The notes under the pieces were generated by a model. The model did no database searches and was not told where the DNA came from. It saw nothing but the letters and a program-made list of their open reading frames with translations. A stretch of 64,000 bases of DNA from Colias croceus (Eukaryota; Arthropoda; Insecta; Lepidoptera; Pieridae), in NCBI RefSeq assembly GCF_905220415.1, contig NC_059548.1, positions 3,846,501 to 3,910,500 on the forward strand. The letters run 5' to 3'. Below, in pieces: positions 1-9,657 of this stretch. The translations under genes and the position numbers were made by a program. Positions within the stretch are counted from its first letter, which is position 1. Each line of letters starts with the position of its first letter.

Positions 1-1199
1 GAAAATAAATAAAAATAGTTGTTGTTGTTCTCCAATAAAATTATCACGTTATTTTAAATATTGTCTTTTAGCCTATGTTAAGACTATGACAATCAACAAT
101 TATTATATTTGACTTATGTAGTAAAGTAACTCGTTCCATTATAGGAAATCCATTGGATAGGTAAGTCTAGGTACTTAAACAATGCCACATTAAGATCTTT
201 AAGAATAATTTAATAGAAATGATTATAGTATCATAATATACTTAAGTTATTCGTAGCAACACAATGTTACATCAAATTACATCAGCAATAATTAAATCAA
301 GTTTATATAAAAATAAAGATAATATCAAACAAGCTATTATTCGTTGCAAATATTAAAGGAAATGTAGCCTCAGTCACTATTTTGGTAAAAACCCAATTTG
401 TTTTGTTCTACATAATATGTAAGTATTTAAAAATCCCATGCTCAAACTATTGCTACCTTTACCAACTATTTTACCCTGCTTGTCACAACTTGTTTCCCTT
501 TGAAACAAGTATTGTCAATAGAAATGGCTTTTCAAACCCTGCCATTATAAATTCGCCAATGTTCCTCACCTTTACAATCACCAAATGATAAAACTGAACA
601 GGCAATTATTCAATCATTTAAAGAAACAATTTAACCCATTGAGCCCCGAAAGGCCCGATCGGTCCACAACACAATAGATTTTCTATTGTGTCTGTGATTC
701 CGGGGCCTGAGTTAACTAAATTAACATCAGCTGTTTGGATGTTACTAAATGAATTATTTGTCACAATAACAACTACCTCTATATAGTTATGTGTCATACA
801 ATTACATCTATACAAATTTAGTGCCTCAGTTTTTCCCAACAATATATCATCATACTTAATTTAATATTTATGAAAAATCCTTAGTATCATGTTTGGCACA
901 AAGTAATCTACATTACTTGTTTAATAGTATCCAATTTAAAAAAGCTTAACAAAAAGGTTTTATGACATCCTACCCTTCAACATATAAAAAAAAAAATTAA
1001 AAATTAATAAACATAAAGACTAACTTTATGGAGGGACAAGTTGGACACAATTTGGCTCCGAATGGTATTTTAAAAACAAAATACATTCATTTTAACACGC
1101 ATCATTCAAACATAGATGATGTACTATTTAATGTGTAATTATTTAACTTATGAAACTATATTTGCACAGAGATGCCCATTTGAAGGAACACACATAAAA
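1..1199. other. AT-rich flank downstream of Met, no gene seen
   Basis: No coding region could be supported here. The stretch lies 3' of the minus-strand Met gene and probably contains its 3' UTR. A short GC-richer patch near 640-710 is the only compositional break. Short ORFs here have no recognisable domain. Confidence 0.5.
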
Positions 1200-2771
1200 T
1201 TAACAGTCTGAAAGGCAACTATGCCTTTTTAATTGTTCACTGTTGTCATCGCTATCAGAATTTTTCCTTTTTCTAGTATCAAATCTAACTCCAGTCTCTT
1301 GCACAACCTTTTCACTATTCTTAATTGCAGAAATTATGTTTTCCTTTGATGGAGCTACCAATTTTAATTCATCATAGCTTTCACTCACAGCTGGTTCTAC
1401 CAAATGCATAACAATTCTTTCCAAGTGCTTTGGATGTTCAACAGGAGCATCATCTGTAGCAACTACTTTGTCAGTTTGATTTCTGCCATCATCTACCATA
1501 ACTGAATATTTACGTTTCATCTCTTTCATCATTTTATGGCCATATTCCTCGCCTATAACACTGTTTACACAGACAAAGCTTTGAACCTTTTTTGTATCTT
1601 TATCAATTTCTAAATAACCTCTTGTTCGCATATAAATGAAATGACCAGACCGGGACATTAATCTATAATAAGACTCACCAAATTCCTTGCTCTGATCGTA
1701 CATCTGGCGCAACACACAAATTACCCAACGCACATCTTCTTTGTGCATAAAAACAAAAGCAGATGTCCCAGTCACTTCTTCAGTCATATAGCCAGCTGCT
1801 AATGATATGCTCTGGTCACATTGAACAATTCTGCCGTCAATTAGATGCCTTGTCCAGTATTCTGTGTATGCTGTTGGTGGCAGCATTCTTGGTGGTAATG
1901 GGTTAGTGATCAGGTGGACCATACCAATGAAAACAAAATCGTTGCCACTGGAAGAAAATGTTCTCTGGTGTCGCACCCTCTGCCTGCGAATTGTTTTCTC
2001 ATCTTCTACTCCGTTAGATGTAGCTTTATCTGATCGACGAAGCATGCCATCAATGCGGCAACGCTCATATTTTGGAGGATCAGCTCGTGTACCAGCACGC
2101 ATTAGTCTGATACTAAAGTTATGATGCTGTTCAAACATTTTAGCGTCACAGCCTGTCTGCAGTTGAACGGGATAGATATGCTTTCTTAGTGTTTCTTTAT
2201 CTTCAATGTGAACATAATTATAAATGTCTTGGCCAAGCAAATCAATGTGACAGTAACCTAATTTTTCCTGAACATTGGGAGAAACATTGAAGATGCGACC
2301 GCGACAAGTGACAGCAATCATAAAACCGCCAATAATATCAAAAAATTTCAGAATTGCGTTTGACCATGTTTCTAAGTGACAACATTTGATTGAATTACCA
2401 AAGACATGTTCATTTCGTAACTTATTAGCAGCAAGTCTCAAAACACTTGTCTTATCAACTTTACGTTGAGAGTGCACTATATCAGAGAGAAGGGTCATCA
2501 TTTGTCCAATTTCCGAATTGAATTGACTTCGGCGATGTTTCTCTGCTATAATCCGACATTCTCTATCGCTCGCTTTAGCCCTAGGTAATTCTGGTGAATA
2601 AGCTTCGGAAGAAGAATCGCCACAGCTGGAACTTCGTGCCTCAAATTTTAATGTGTGACTATGTTGTGGTACAGACATAGACATTCCAAAATCTGGACTA
2701 GCAAGGCCCATTGGAGCCGATGCTGCTGGATAGACATTCAGCCTCGTATTCGCAGCTCCTGAAGCCGCCAT
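1200..2771 (-). CDS. Met: Methoprene-tolerant (Met1-type) bHLH-PAS juvenile hormone receptor, intronless
   Basis: One uninterrupted frame encodes a 523-residue bHLH-PAS transcription factor. The basic helix-loop-helix lies at about residues 69-121 (basic part RECRIIAEKHRRSQFNSEI, then VDKTSVLRLAANKLR). PAS-A follows at about 135-235 and PAS-B with its PAC part at about 300-410 (YTEYWTRHLIDGRIVQCDQS, later RTRGYLEID). The tail is acidic and low-complexity. The order and the DKTxVLRLAANKLR motif fit Met/gce, the juvenile hormone receptor that pairs with Taiman/SRC on JH response elements in the nucleus; ARNT/cycle is the closest alternative family. The ATG at 2771 was chosen because the frame further upstream opens only at a non-ATG codon. 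No intron interrupts the gene, which matches what is described for lepidopteran Met1 (Met2 has introns). Paralogue assignment needs a phylogeny. Confidence 0.86.
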   Translation of the reverse strand: MAASGAANTRLNVYPAASAPMGLASPDFGMSMSVPQHSHTLKFEARSSSCGDSSSEAYSPELPRAKASDRECRIIAEKHRRSQFNSEIGQMMTLLSDIVHSQRKVDKTSVLRLAANKLRNEHVFGNSIKCCHLETWSNAILKFFDIIGGFMIAVTCRGRIFNVSPNVQEKLGYCHIDLLGQDIYNYVHIEDKETLRKHIYPVQLQTGCDAKMFEQHHNFSIRLMRAGTRADPPKYERCRIDGMLRRSDKATSNGVEDEKTIRRQRVRHQRTFSSSGNDFVFIGMVHLITNPLPPRMLPPTAYTEYWTRHLIDGRIVQCDQSISLAAGYMTEEVTGTSAFVFMHKEDVRWVICVLRQMYDQSKEFGESYYRLMSRSGHFIYMRTRGYLEIDKDTKKVQSFVCVNSVIGEEYGHKMMKEMKRKYSVMVDDGRNQTDKVVATDDAPVEHPKHLERIVMHLVEPAVSESYDELKLVAPSKENIISAIKNSEKVVQETGVRFDTRKRKNSDSDDNSEQLKRHSCLSDC

Positions 2772-3422
2772 CGTGAACACAACCAATATTAAATATTATT
2801 AACAAGTCGTCCTTGTTTAGATGTCATTCATACACTTACACTGAGGACACAGAAATAAATAACAGAATAAACATTACATTTTTGTCTTGAATTCGTCTAA
2901 GATTAAAAAAAATATTCTAATAATGTTTACTTGTTTTTCATAAATTCTTCGGTAATGTTTATTTTCATATATTTCACTAGATAGCACGTTTTTTTCCAAA
3001 TATTATCACAACAACCGAGCGTGCGACACTACCGTACACCACGACCAATCGCTGAATCGCAAATCGCAATCAGAAATTGTGATGACCATAGATATGACAA
3101 AAGTACCAAGCATGCAAGCAAAGATGAAAGAGGATCAGTGTGACCAGATTAAATTTTACAAAAATACCGAGGCACCTCAAAAAAATACTGAAATATACCG
3201 ACTTACATAGGACATCACCAATAAAAATACTGATTTTCTTAACACGTTTTATTTCTGTGTTTTATTTATTCATCCTCACAATAAATGTTAGAGTTATATT
3301 TTAACATCCTTTTCGAAGGATTAAAATTTACACAACCTCCTTCATCCTTAACACCTTGCTTTGTTTTTAAAATTGCTGACACATTTTTGTTTATAAATCT
3401 GTTTCTCTTAGATGTTTCTTTG
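2772..3422. other. Met upstream region, no gene seen
   Basis: This AT-rich stretch lies directly 5' of Met and should hold its promoter and 5' UTR. A short GC-richer block near 3015-3080 sits about 250-300 bp upstream of the ATG. No core promoter element could be fixed with confidence. The right edge is the inverted repeat of a P-like element. Confidence 0.4.
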
Positions 3423-4658
3423 CAAGAAGCTTATATCTAATACACTGGAGATTGCACTATGACCATTGACTTGTCACAAGAAAATATAACCTTGAATGAC
3501 GTCAGTGTTGTTTTTTGTCTCTTTCTGTGGGTGACCACACTGGTTTGTATATTCAGGATTTTTCGAAATAGAAAAAACTAAAAATCATGGTCTATAAATA
3601 ATAACGACATATATTTTTAACAGTATTAATTATATTATAATATTACTGGCCATACTTTATAGGTACATACAATTTTAATTGGTATAGAATGATAATTTTA
3701 AATAACTCTTGGCTACAAAGCCTGGATATGAACCGATATATAGCATTAACAATTAACATCCTTTGTAAATAGAGGAAAGTTGTGTTTTGCATCAGATGCT
3801 GTTTACCAAATTGTAAGCTACTCAGATCTTCTTTTTAAACGCGTTGCTTCGACGGGTCAATTTCAAGCCAAAATCATCAAAGAAAAACTGTTTATAGCAG
3901 CCTTGTAAAAATTTCAGCTAACTTTGTTTATTTTTCAAAAGGTATTTTTTCTCTGGGTAGTAATCCTCAGTAATTTTACCCTTGATAGGCACATATATTT
4001 ATTTTTACTTCATTTTTTGGAAAACTGAAATACGTAAAACAAAAAAATGTGTGCGTGTACTAGTGTAGGTACACACGTAAGAAGAGAAAGTTCTTTATGA
4101 GTTTATGACATTATTTTTCGAAAAATAATTAACTATATGCAACTTTACAGAAATACGTCGAATCACGCGTGGTAGGGATAAGAAAAAGATGGCGCGTAAC
4201 GGAAAAATGTCACGCGTAACGAAAAACTGTTACACTAAATTTTTATCCAACTCCGATAAAGAAGTTTCACTTCAAAAATTAAGCTAAAAAAATGAATTAC
4301 AATGTAAAAAAGATCAAACTTAAAACCATAATATGTGAGTGCAATACTGATCTCGTACGTTGTTTCATTACTAGTATCAAAATCTTTGAAATGGTGTTCT
4401 AAATGTTCATCATAATATTGTTATTACAATATTTTCTTCGCTATCCGTAAAATCTCGTCATCATGGTTACCTTACATGTTAAATTTGTTTATTGAAAAAT
4501 GATTAAATTATTAGGAAAAGAAGATAGATAGAAGATATTTAACATGATTGCTTAGTAAATTGATGATAAATGTGACGATTTTTGCCGTGAAAATGATTCT
4601 AAGCAGGTAAATGCACGAGTATTGAGGAATATTGTAAATAACGTAAATATACACTTGC

Positions 4659-4723
4659 CTGTGAAATTTTATCCCAGAATTTGGTTTCCAAACACTTTTG
4701 CAATTTTGCACAATACAATACAT
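4659..4723 (-). pseudogene. THAP zinc-finger exon of P-like element A
   Basis: Reading from the ATG at 4723 the frame gives MYCIVQNCKSVW, then a loop ending KFH and a split codon at AG. This is the N-terminal half of a THAP domain (the C-x4-C pair, then the conserved Phe-His). The exon stops at a GC-type donor (AG|GCAAGTG). No second THAP exon could be found to the left, so this is a remnant. Confidence 0.65.
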
Positions 4724-5131
4724 TCGGAAAATATTTATTGAATACGCAACAACAAAAATTACCATATTGACAAACTGAGAGTAGCCATAATTTTATTATG
4801 GTGACTACCTGTGGTGACTACCCATATTAAGAGGGTGTGACTTTTTCATGATTGGCTCAGATACTTAGTAAATTTAGCATAATTAATAATAATTGTCTCA
4901 TCCAACAATGCTTCAAATGATGTTGTTGGTAATTTATCAACAACCTCATGTACAAAAACTCACCTTTTGCACAGAAAATTAAAGTTATAGTAGCCTTGGG
5001 AAAACTTCGTATTAACAGTGGCAATACCAAGTTAGGTGTGAAAGGGATAAAAAACATAAGTAAGGGTTAATGAACTTGTCCTCAGTCGACAGTGCTAGAC
5101 GAGTCCTTGACGATATCTCCAGTGTACTAAA

Positions 5132-5869
5132 GCTGGGTATCGACTTCGCGCTCCGAGAGATCGAACATTCGCGCACACTCCAGCCGCGTGAAATGGATAC
5201 CAGTTTGGAACGCGCGCCAAGATGTTCGTTGGAGCGGTCGAACGCGGAGCGGTCCGTTCCGTCGGGTGTCGGTTTTTTACCACGCATTAACGTGGCGCGC
5301 GCGCCAATGGAGACGGTTTGTCGGTATTTTTTTGTGTTTGTAGCGCTCCGAATAATAATTCTGGGACTATCCTAGATATAGACTGCTTTGAAACTCTGAA
5401 CAGGTATTGCAAGCTTGTATACGAGTCTCCAGCCTTTCAGTCATTGATAGCTTCGCGAAACTGGGTGTCCATTTTTTTCACCTTTGGCTCTATCAAGTTA
5501 TGCAAGCAATCAAAATCTTCTGTAGACATTCTTGTGAAGTTTTTTATTGTGTCTTCTATCACTTCGAACTGCTAACTCTTTTAAGTGTCACTCCATACTG
5601 CATTCTTTTTCGGTACAGCTCTTTATCCACCAACGCACTTTTCGTTTCTGTTTTTTTCTTTTTTATTATGCTGTGTATAATTACAAAAGCTGCTGCTGCT
5701 CGTACACGACTAGCTTCCATGATGAACGGTCAAACACTGAAACAGTTGCCACGCGCGCCAGGCGCGCTTAGTTGATATTCTTCAAATATTTGGAACGCGC
5801 TCCGGGGAACGCACTCTCGGCGCGGTCATTCAGGGCGCGCGCGTCAGGAGCGCGAAGTCGATACCCAGC
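5132..5869. mobile_element. MITE with perfect 23-bp inverted repeats inside P-like element A
   Basis: Left arm 5132-5154 (GCTGGGTATCGACTTCGCGC...) and right arm 5847-5869 are perfect 23-bp reverse complements. The insertion splits the right inverted repeat of the surrounding P-like element. A TA duplication is possible (TA just left of AAGCTGGG and just right of CCCAGCA) but is not decisive. The interior is GC-rich near both ends and shows no coding capacity. Confidence 0.75.
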
Positions 5870-5950
5870 ATATAGCTTCTTGGTCTGATTCTATGGTGAT
5901 TTTAAAAATAAAAATGTCATTGTCAGTTAAGCTGATGACACCTAAATGAT

Positions 5951-5966
5951 AAAATAGTGACCTGTC
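5951..5966. repeat. Target-site duplication of the I-type LINE, left copy
   Basis: The 16 bases AAAATAGTGACCTGTC occur here and again at 21042-21057, immediately after the LINE poly(A) tail. They mark the insertion boundaries of the 15-kb composite. Confidence 0.9.
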
Positions 5967-6203
5967 GAAAAAAAAAGAAAAAAAGCGCGGGAAACTTCGA
6001 ACGAGGCGGGAGCGTGTTTTAAATTTTAATTTTAAATTAAACTTAATTTTATGATCAGAGGAGTAATTTGTTGTAAATATTATAGTATTTAGTGTAAATA
6101 GTTATAGTTTTATATTATATTGGTAAGTTTTATTGTTAATATTATTTTTAATAGGTACCTATGTAAATTGTATATTTCAATTGAGTCTCCTTCATAGAAA
6201 TCT

Positions 6204-7675
6204 ATGAAGGATCCTCCTGATCCTTTGAATGAGGGATCAGGTCTGGGACCTGGTCCCTCCGTCGCTAGCTATGTAACAATATGTAGCAATGATGACAATT
6301 TCGATAAAGATCTACTTGATTGGGAACAAGAAGGTAATAGAAAGAGGAAGCGTGGTAAAAATATAAATACTATTAATAGCCTAGAGAATTTAGATAGTGG
6401 TCGCCAGAGTGTTAACTCTAATAGCAACTCTGTATCAGCTAAGGAAAATATTTCAATTGATTTACAGTCTAATTCTTTAATTAGAAATATATACACTGAA
6501 CATGACTCTTTTCCATTTGTTGTTCATGTACAAAGATGTGAATCATCACCCGGTGATGGCTCTACGTTGCATCCAATTACATTTGGCAATTTTTGAAAAA
6601 AAATAGTTTTAAAAATATTGTAGCAGGCAGTGTCAAAAGAATAGGCAGGAATAGATGCGTTGTTGCTTTTTCAACTGCTCATGATGCTAACACATTTATT
6701 AATAATAAAGCCTTAGAAACATTCAATCTAAGAGCAAAAATACCATCCTTCCATGTTTCTCGGATAGGCTTAGTAAGAGGCATTCCATCAGAATGGTCTC
6801 CGGAAGAAATTAAAGAAAATATAGTTGTTCCTAATGGATGTGGCTCTATAATAAAAGTACGCAGAATTAATTATAAAGTTATTATTGATGGTACAGTTAC
6901 ATGGAAGCCTTCACAATCTGTAATATTAACTTTTGATGGGCAAACACTCCCATCAAGAATATTTATTTGTTATAATTCTTTACCTGTAGAGCTATATATA
7001 TTTCCAACCATTCAGTGTTATAATTGCTGTAGGTATGGTCACACAAAATCAATTTGTAGATCCAAGCCCCGTTGCTATAAATGCGGGCAAGATCATAGTG
7101 GTGAAACTTGCAATGTTGAAGAGGATGGTGCATCATGTATAATGTGTTCTGGTTTACATTTTGCAAATAATAAAAACTGTCCTGAATATAATCGTCAGAA
7201 ACTAATTAAACTTACTATGGCTCAGAAGAACGTGTCATATGGAGAGGCACTTAAATTACACCCACAGGTAAAAAAACCTTATGCCGAAGTGCTTAACAAT
7301 TCAACATTGCAAGTCTCACCAAAGCATAGTTTACAAAATTCAAATATAAATACATCTCATAAAAAGACTGTTTTTAAAAAACAACGTTCGCCACCAAAAA
7401 GTAGCCAAGGCTATGATAGAGCTGCTCATGAAGCTTTAATTAAAGAATGTCAAATGCCTACACCTGACAATGGGTGTGCCTACAAGATATCTCCATCTAA
7501 TGATACTCAAAATGGTGCTATAATGGAAATTTTACTCGCTTTAATCAATTTATTACAACAAAGTAAGACATTAAGACCGTCCAACGTTGCTTTACTTAAT
7601 AAAATTATTAATAACACAATAAAAAACAATGGCTTCGAACATAATACATTGGAATTGCAGGAGCATTCTGCCTAA
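6204..7675 (+). pseudogene. ORF1 (gag-like, CCHC zinc knuckles) of the I-type LINE, one frameshift
   Basis: The protein starts at the ATG at 6204 and reads to a stop at 6594-6596; the homologous frame then continues to 7675. The break lies in a run of five T followed by eight A, and one missing T explains it. The joined protein would be about 490 residues. It has an RRM-like middle part (SVKRIGRNRCVVAFSTAHDA) and three zinc knuckles near 7015-7185 (CYNCCRYGHTKSIC, CYKCGQDHSGETC, CIMCSGLHFANNKNC). This is the nucleic-acid-binding ORF1 of I/Jockey-type LINEs. The lesion may be real or a homopolymer sequencing error. Confidence 0.85.
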
Positions 7676-7796
7676 AAAATCTGAATTAATTCATATCATT
7701 AATAAATATACTCCATTAGTAATCTCACTAAACGAGACTTGGTTAAAATCATATTTAAATTTTCGTATTCCCGGTTACATTTGTTTGAGGGATGAT
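7629..7796 (+). pseudogene. ORF2 segment 1 of the I-type LINE (endonuclease N-terminus)
   Basis: ORF2 starts at the ATG at 7629, overlapping the end of ORF1 by 47 nt. It reads as an APE-type endonuclease start (IIHWNCRSILPKKSELIHII, then LNETWL). It is cut after Arg-Asp-Asp by the hAT insertion, whose TSD is GGGATGAT (7789-7796). The frame resumes at 11980. Confidence 0.85.
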
Positions 7797-8410
7797 TAGT
7801 GTTGTAACTAATATATTGGTATTAGTTAGGAGATTAGTAATATTCTATGGATTCACGTATTAGTAATCCGACGAACTCTCGTATGCTAATATTTAATATT
7901 CACTTAATCTGGGATTCATTTCACTCGGCACGGATCGGATAGCTCACAGAACACTAGGTATCACCACAGATAACTATATATTAGTCAGGTATCACTTCTA
8001 GCGGACACTAATAATATCCACAGAACAAATATACTCCGAACATTATATTATATAATATTAGTAATATCTAATCTGTGTCCTATGATCGGATTCACTCGAA
8101 TGCCGAGTAGCAACAAACGAACTTATTGTATGGGTACATCCATCTCTTTCGTATACGTTACGTACAAGAAGTAAGAACCTACATACGAATGAGACGGATA
8201 GAATGTCTCCGGGAGAGAAAAACAGACATGATGGTGGCGATTTTTAATATTAATTTCACAGAGTAATCCACACATACTTATTATTATGGTATAAAAATGT
8301 TTTGTGCTCTAGTTGATTTTAAAACATTTATTAATTGCAAATATCATCACATGCTGTTTTCATCCATGGATAGAGGAGTTCTCGAGGAAGGATTTTTGGT
8401 ACATATATAT

Positions 8411-9188
8411 AACTAGCGACCCGCCCCGGCTTCGCACGGGTGCAATGCTGATACTAAATACACTACAGAAAAACTGTGAACGTTCGCGTTGTATATAAAA
8501 ACATAGCGGCCCGCTCCGGCTTCGCACGGGTATAAAATATATGTATAGCCGGGCGGCCGGCCGCGGCCGGTACCGCCGCAAACGCTACGTCCCGCAATTT
8601 TTAAATCTGTAATATCTTCGAAAATATTCACTTAAATCGTACGGTGTAAAGGGCCATATAGATCTTATTAAATGAACAATGTATTCAAGGTATTTAATTG
8701 GTTAAGGATTAATGCTGTATTGGTTAAAATCGCTTCGAAAATTAGCCATTATTTGTCGTAAAAAGTAAATGACAAAAAAAAGTTATTGTGGGTTATCCAT
8801 AAGAGATAGACATATACCACCGCGGACTTTTCTGTAGACCTTTTCAATGTGTATAATACTTAGTACATTATTTTGATAAAACTCGTAGGGTTCAGCCTGC
8901 GTTTGCAATGTAAGCGGAAAAAATGGAATTTTTTACGACATCACATTAGAAACCTCAAAAATAACAGTATTTCTCCACTATTTGATGGATGTTATTATAC
9001 ATATAAACCTTCCTCTTGAATCACTCTATCTATTAAAAAAAACCGCATCAAAATCCGTTGCGTAGTTTCAAAGATTTAAGCGTTCAAAGGGACATAGGGA
9101 CAGAGAAAGCGACTTTGTTTTATACTATGTAGTGATTTGTCGAGTTTTTCGACATCAACGCGGGCAAAGCCGCGGGCATCAGCTAGTA
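8411..9188 (+). repeat. SINE-like repeat block nested in the hAT transposon
   Basis: The block opens with CTAGCGACCCGCCCCGGCTT, a GC-rich head found in many lepidopteran interspersed repeats. A second partial head lies at about 8508-8530. It closes near 9188 with CATCAGCTAGTATTATTATA. The stretch 9001-9135 is clearly similar to 41185-41312 in this window. Exact borders and family are uncertain. Confidence 0.5.
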
Positions 9189-9657
9189 TTATTATAAAAT
9201 AAACATTGAGCATATATATATGTATTATAGCAATAAATTCTTCAATTTTACTACTGATATTAATTGATATTTTAACAAGATGAATGGACGGATGTAAATG
9301 AATGAGAATGCGGAGTTTTAAACTCGTAGACGTAGGTACTTAAAATAACTCGTTAAGTACCTCTCCAGTTTAGTTCAAAAATATTACAATAAGATTATGC
9401 TTTATTTTTATTCTTAAGTTCTAAACACTTTTAAATAGTAAAGGGTTCAATACTTGATCCCATTTTGTTACGATTATAGCAACCAAGCAACGTTCTGAGA
9501 ATTAGTTAGTTTAGTACCTTACTATTGTGACGTGAGTGTTTGCTACTCTTAGCAGAAATAAGTATCAGTGTATTTTAAATATTTTATATTAATATAATAT
9601 AAATTAGTCATACCTATTCTTAGTCATTAGGTAATTTAAACAATACTTAAAAGAAAC

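Larger units (their letters stand above)
3423..5882 (-). mobile_element. P-superfamily-like non-autonomous element A, right end split by a MITE
   Basis: The left terminus (starting CAAGAAGCTTATATCTAATA, 3423-3453) is identical to the 31-bp inverted repeat of element B at 45649. The matching right terminus is interrupted: its inner part lies at about 5117-5130 (TCTCCAGTGTACTAA) and its outer part at 5870-5882 (ATATAGCTTCTTG), with a 738-bp MITE between. The body is similar to element B over most of its length but has about 200 bp extra near 4030-4260. It carries a THAP exon on the minus strand (4659-4723) and a decayed transposase-like frame on the plus strand (about 3690-3950). No clear 8-bp target duplication was found for this copy. 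Confidence 0.7.

Noticed and set aside
382..842. Two frames of about 70 codons near the left edge
   Set aside because: No homology or domain recognised; AT-rich and compatible with chance.
5070..5375. Open frames of about 60-100 codons on both strands
   Set aside because: They lie across the border of a P-like element and a GC-rich MITE; both strands are open because of composition.
3415..5890. 8-bp target duplication for P-like element A (GTTTCTTG versus GTCTGATT)
   Set aside because: Only about half of the positions match, so it is not claimed.
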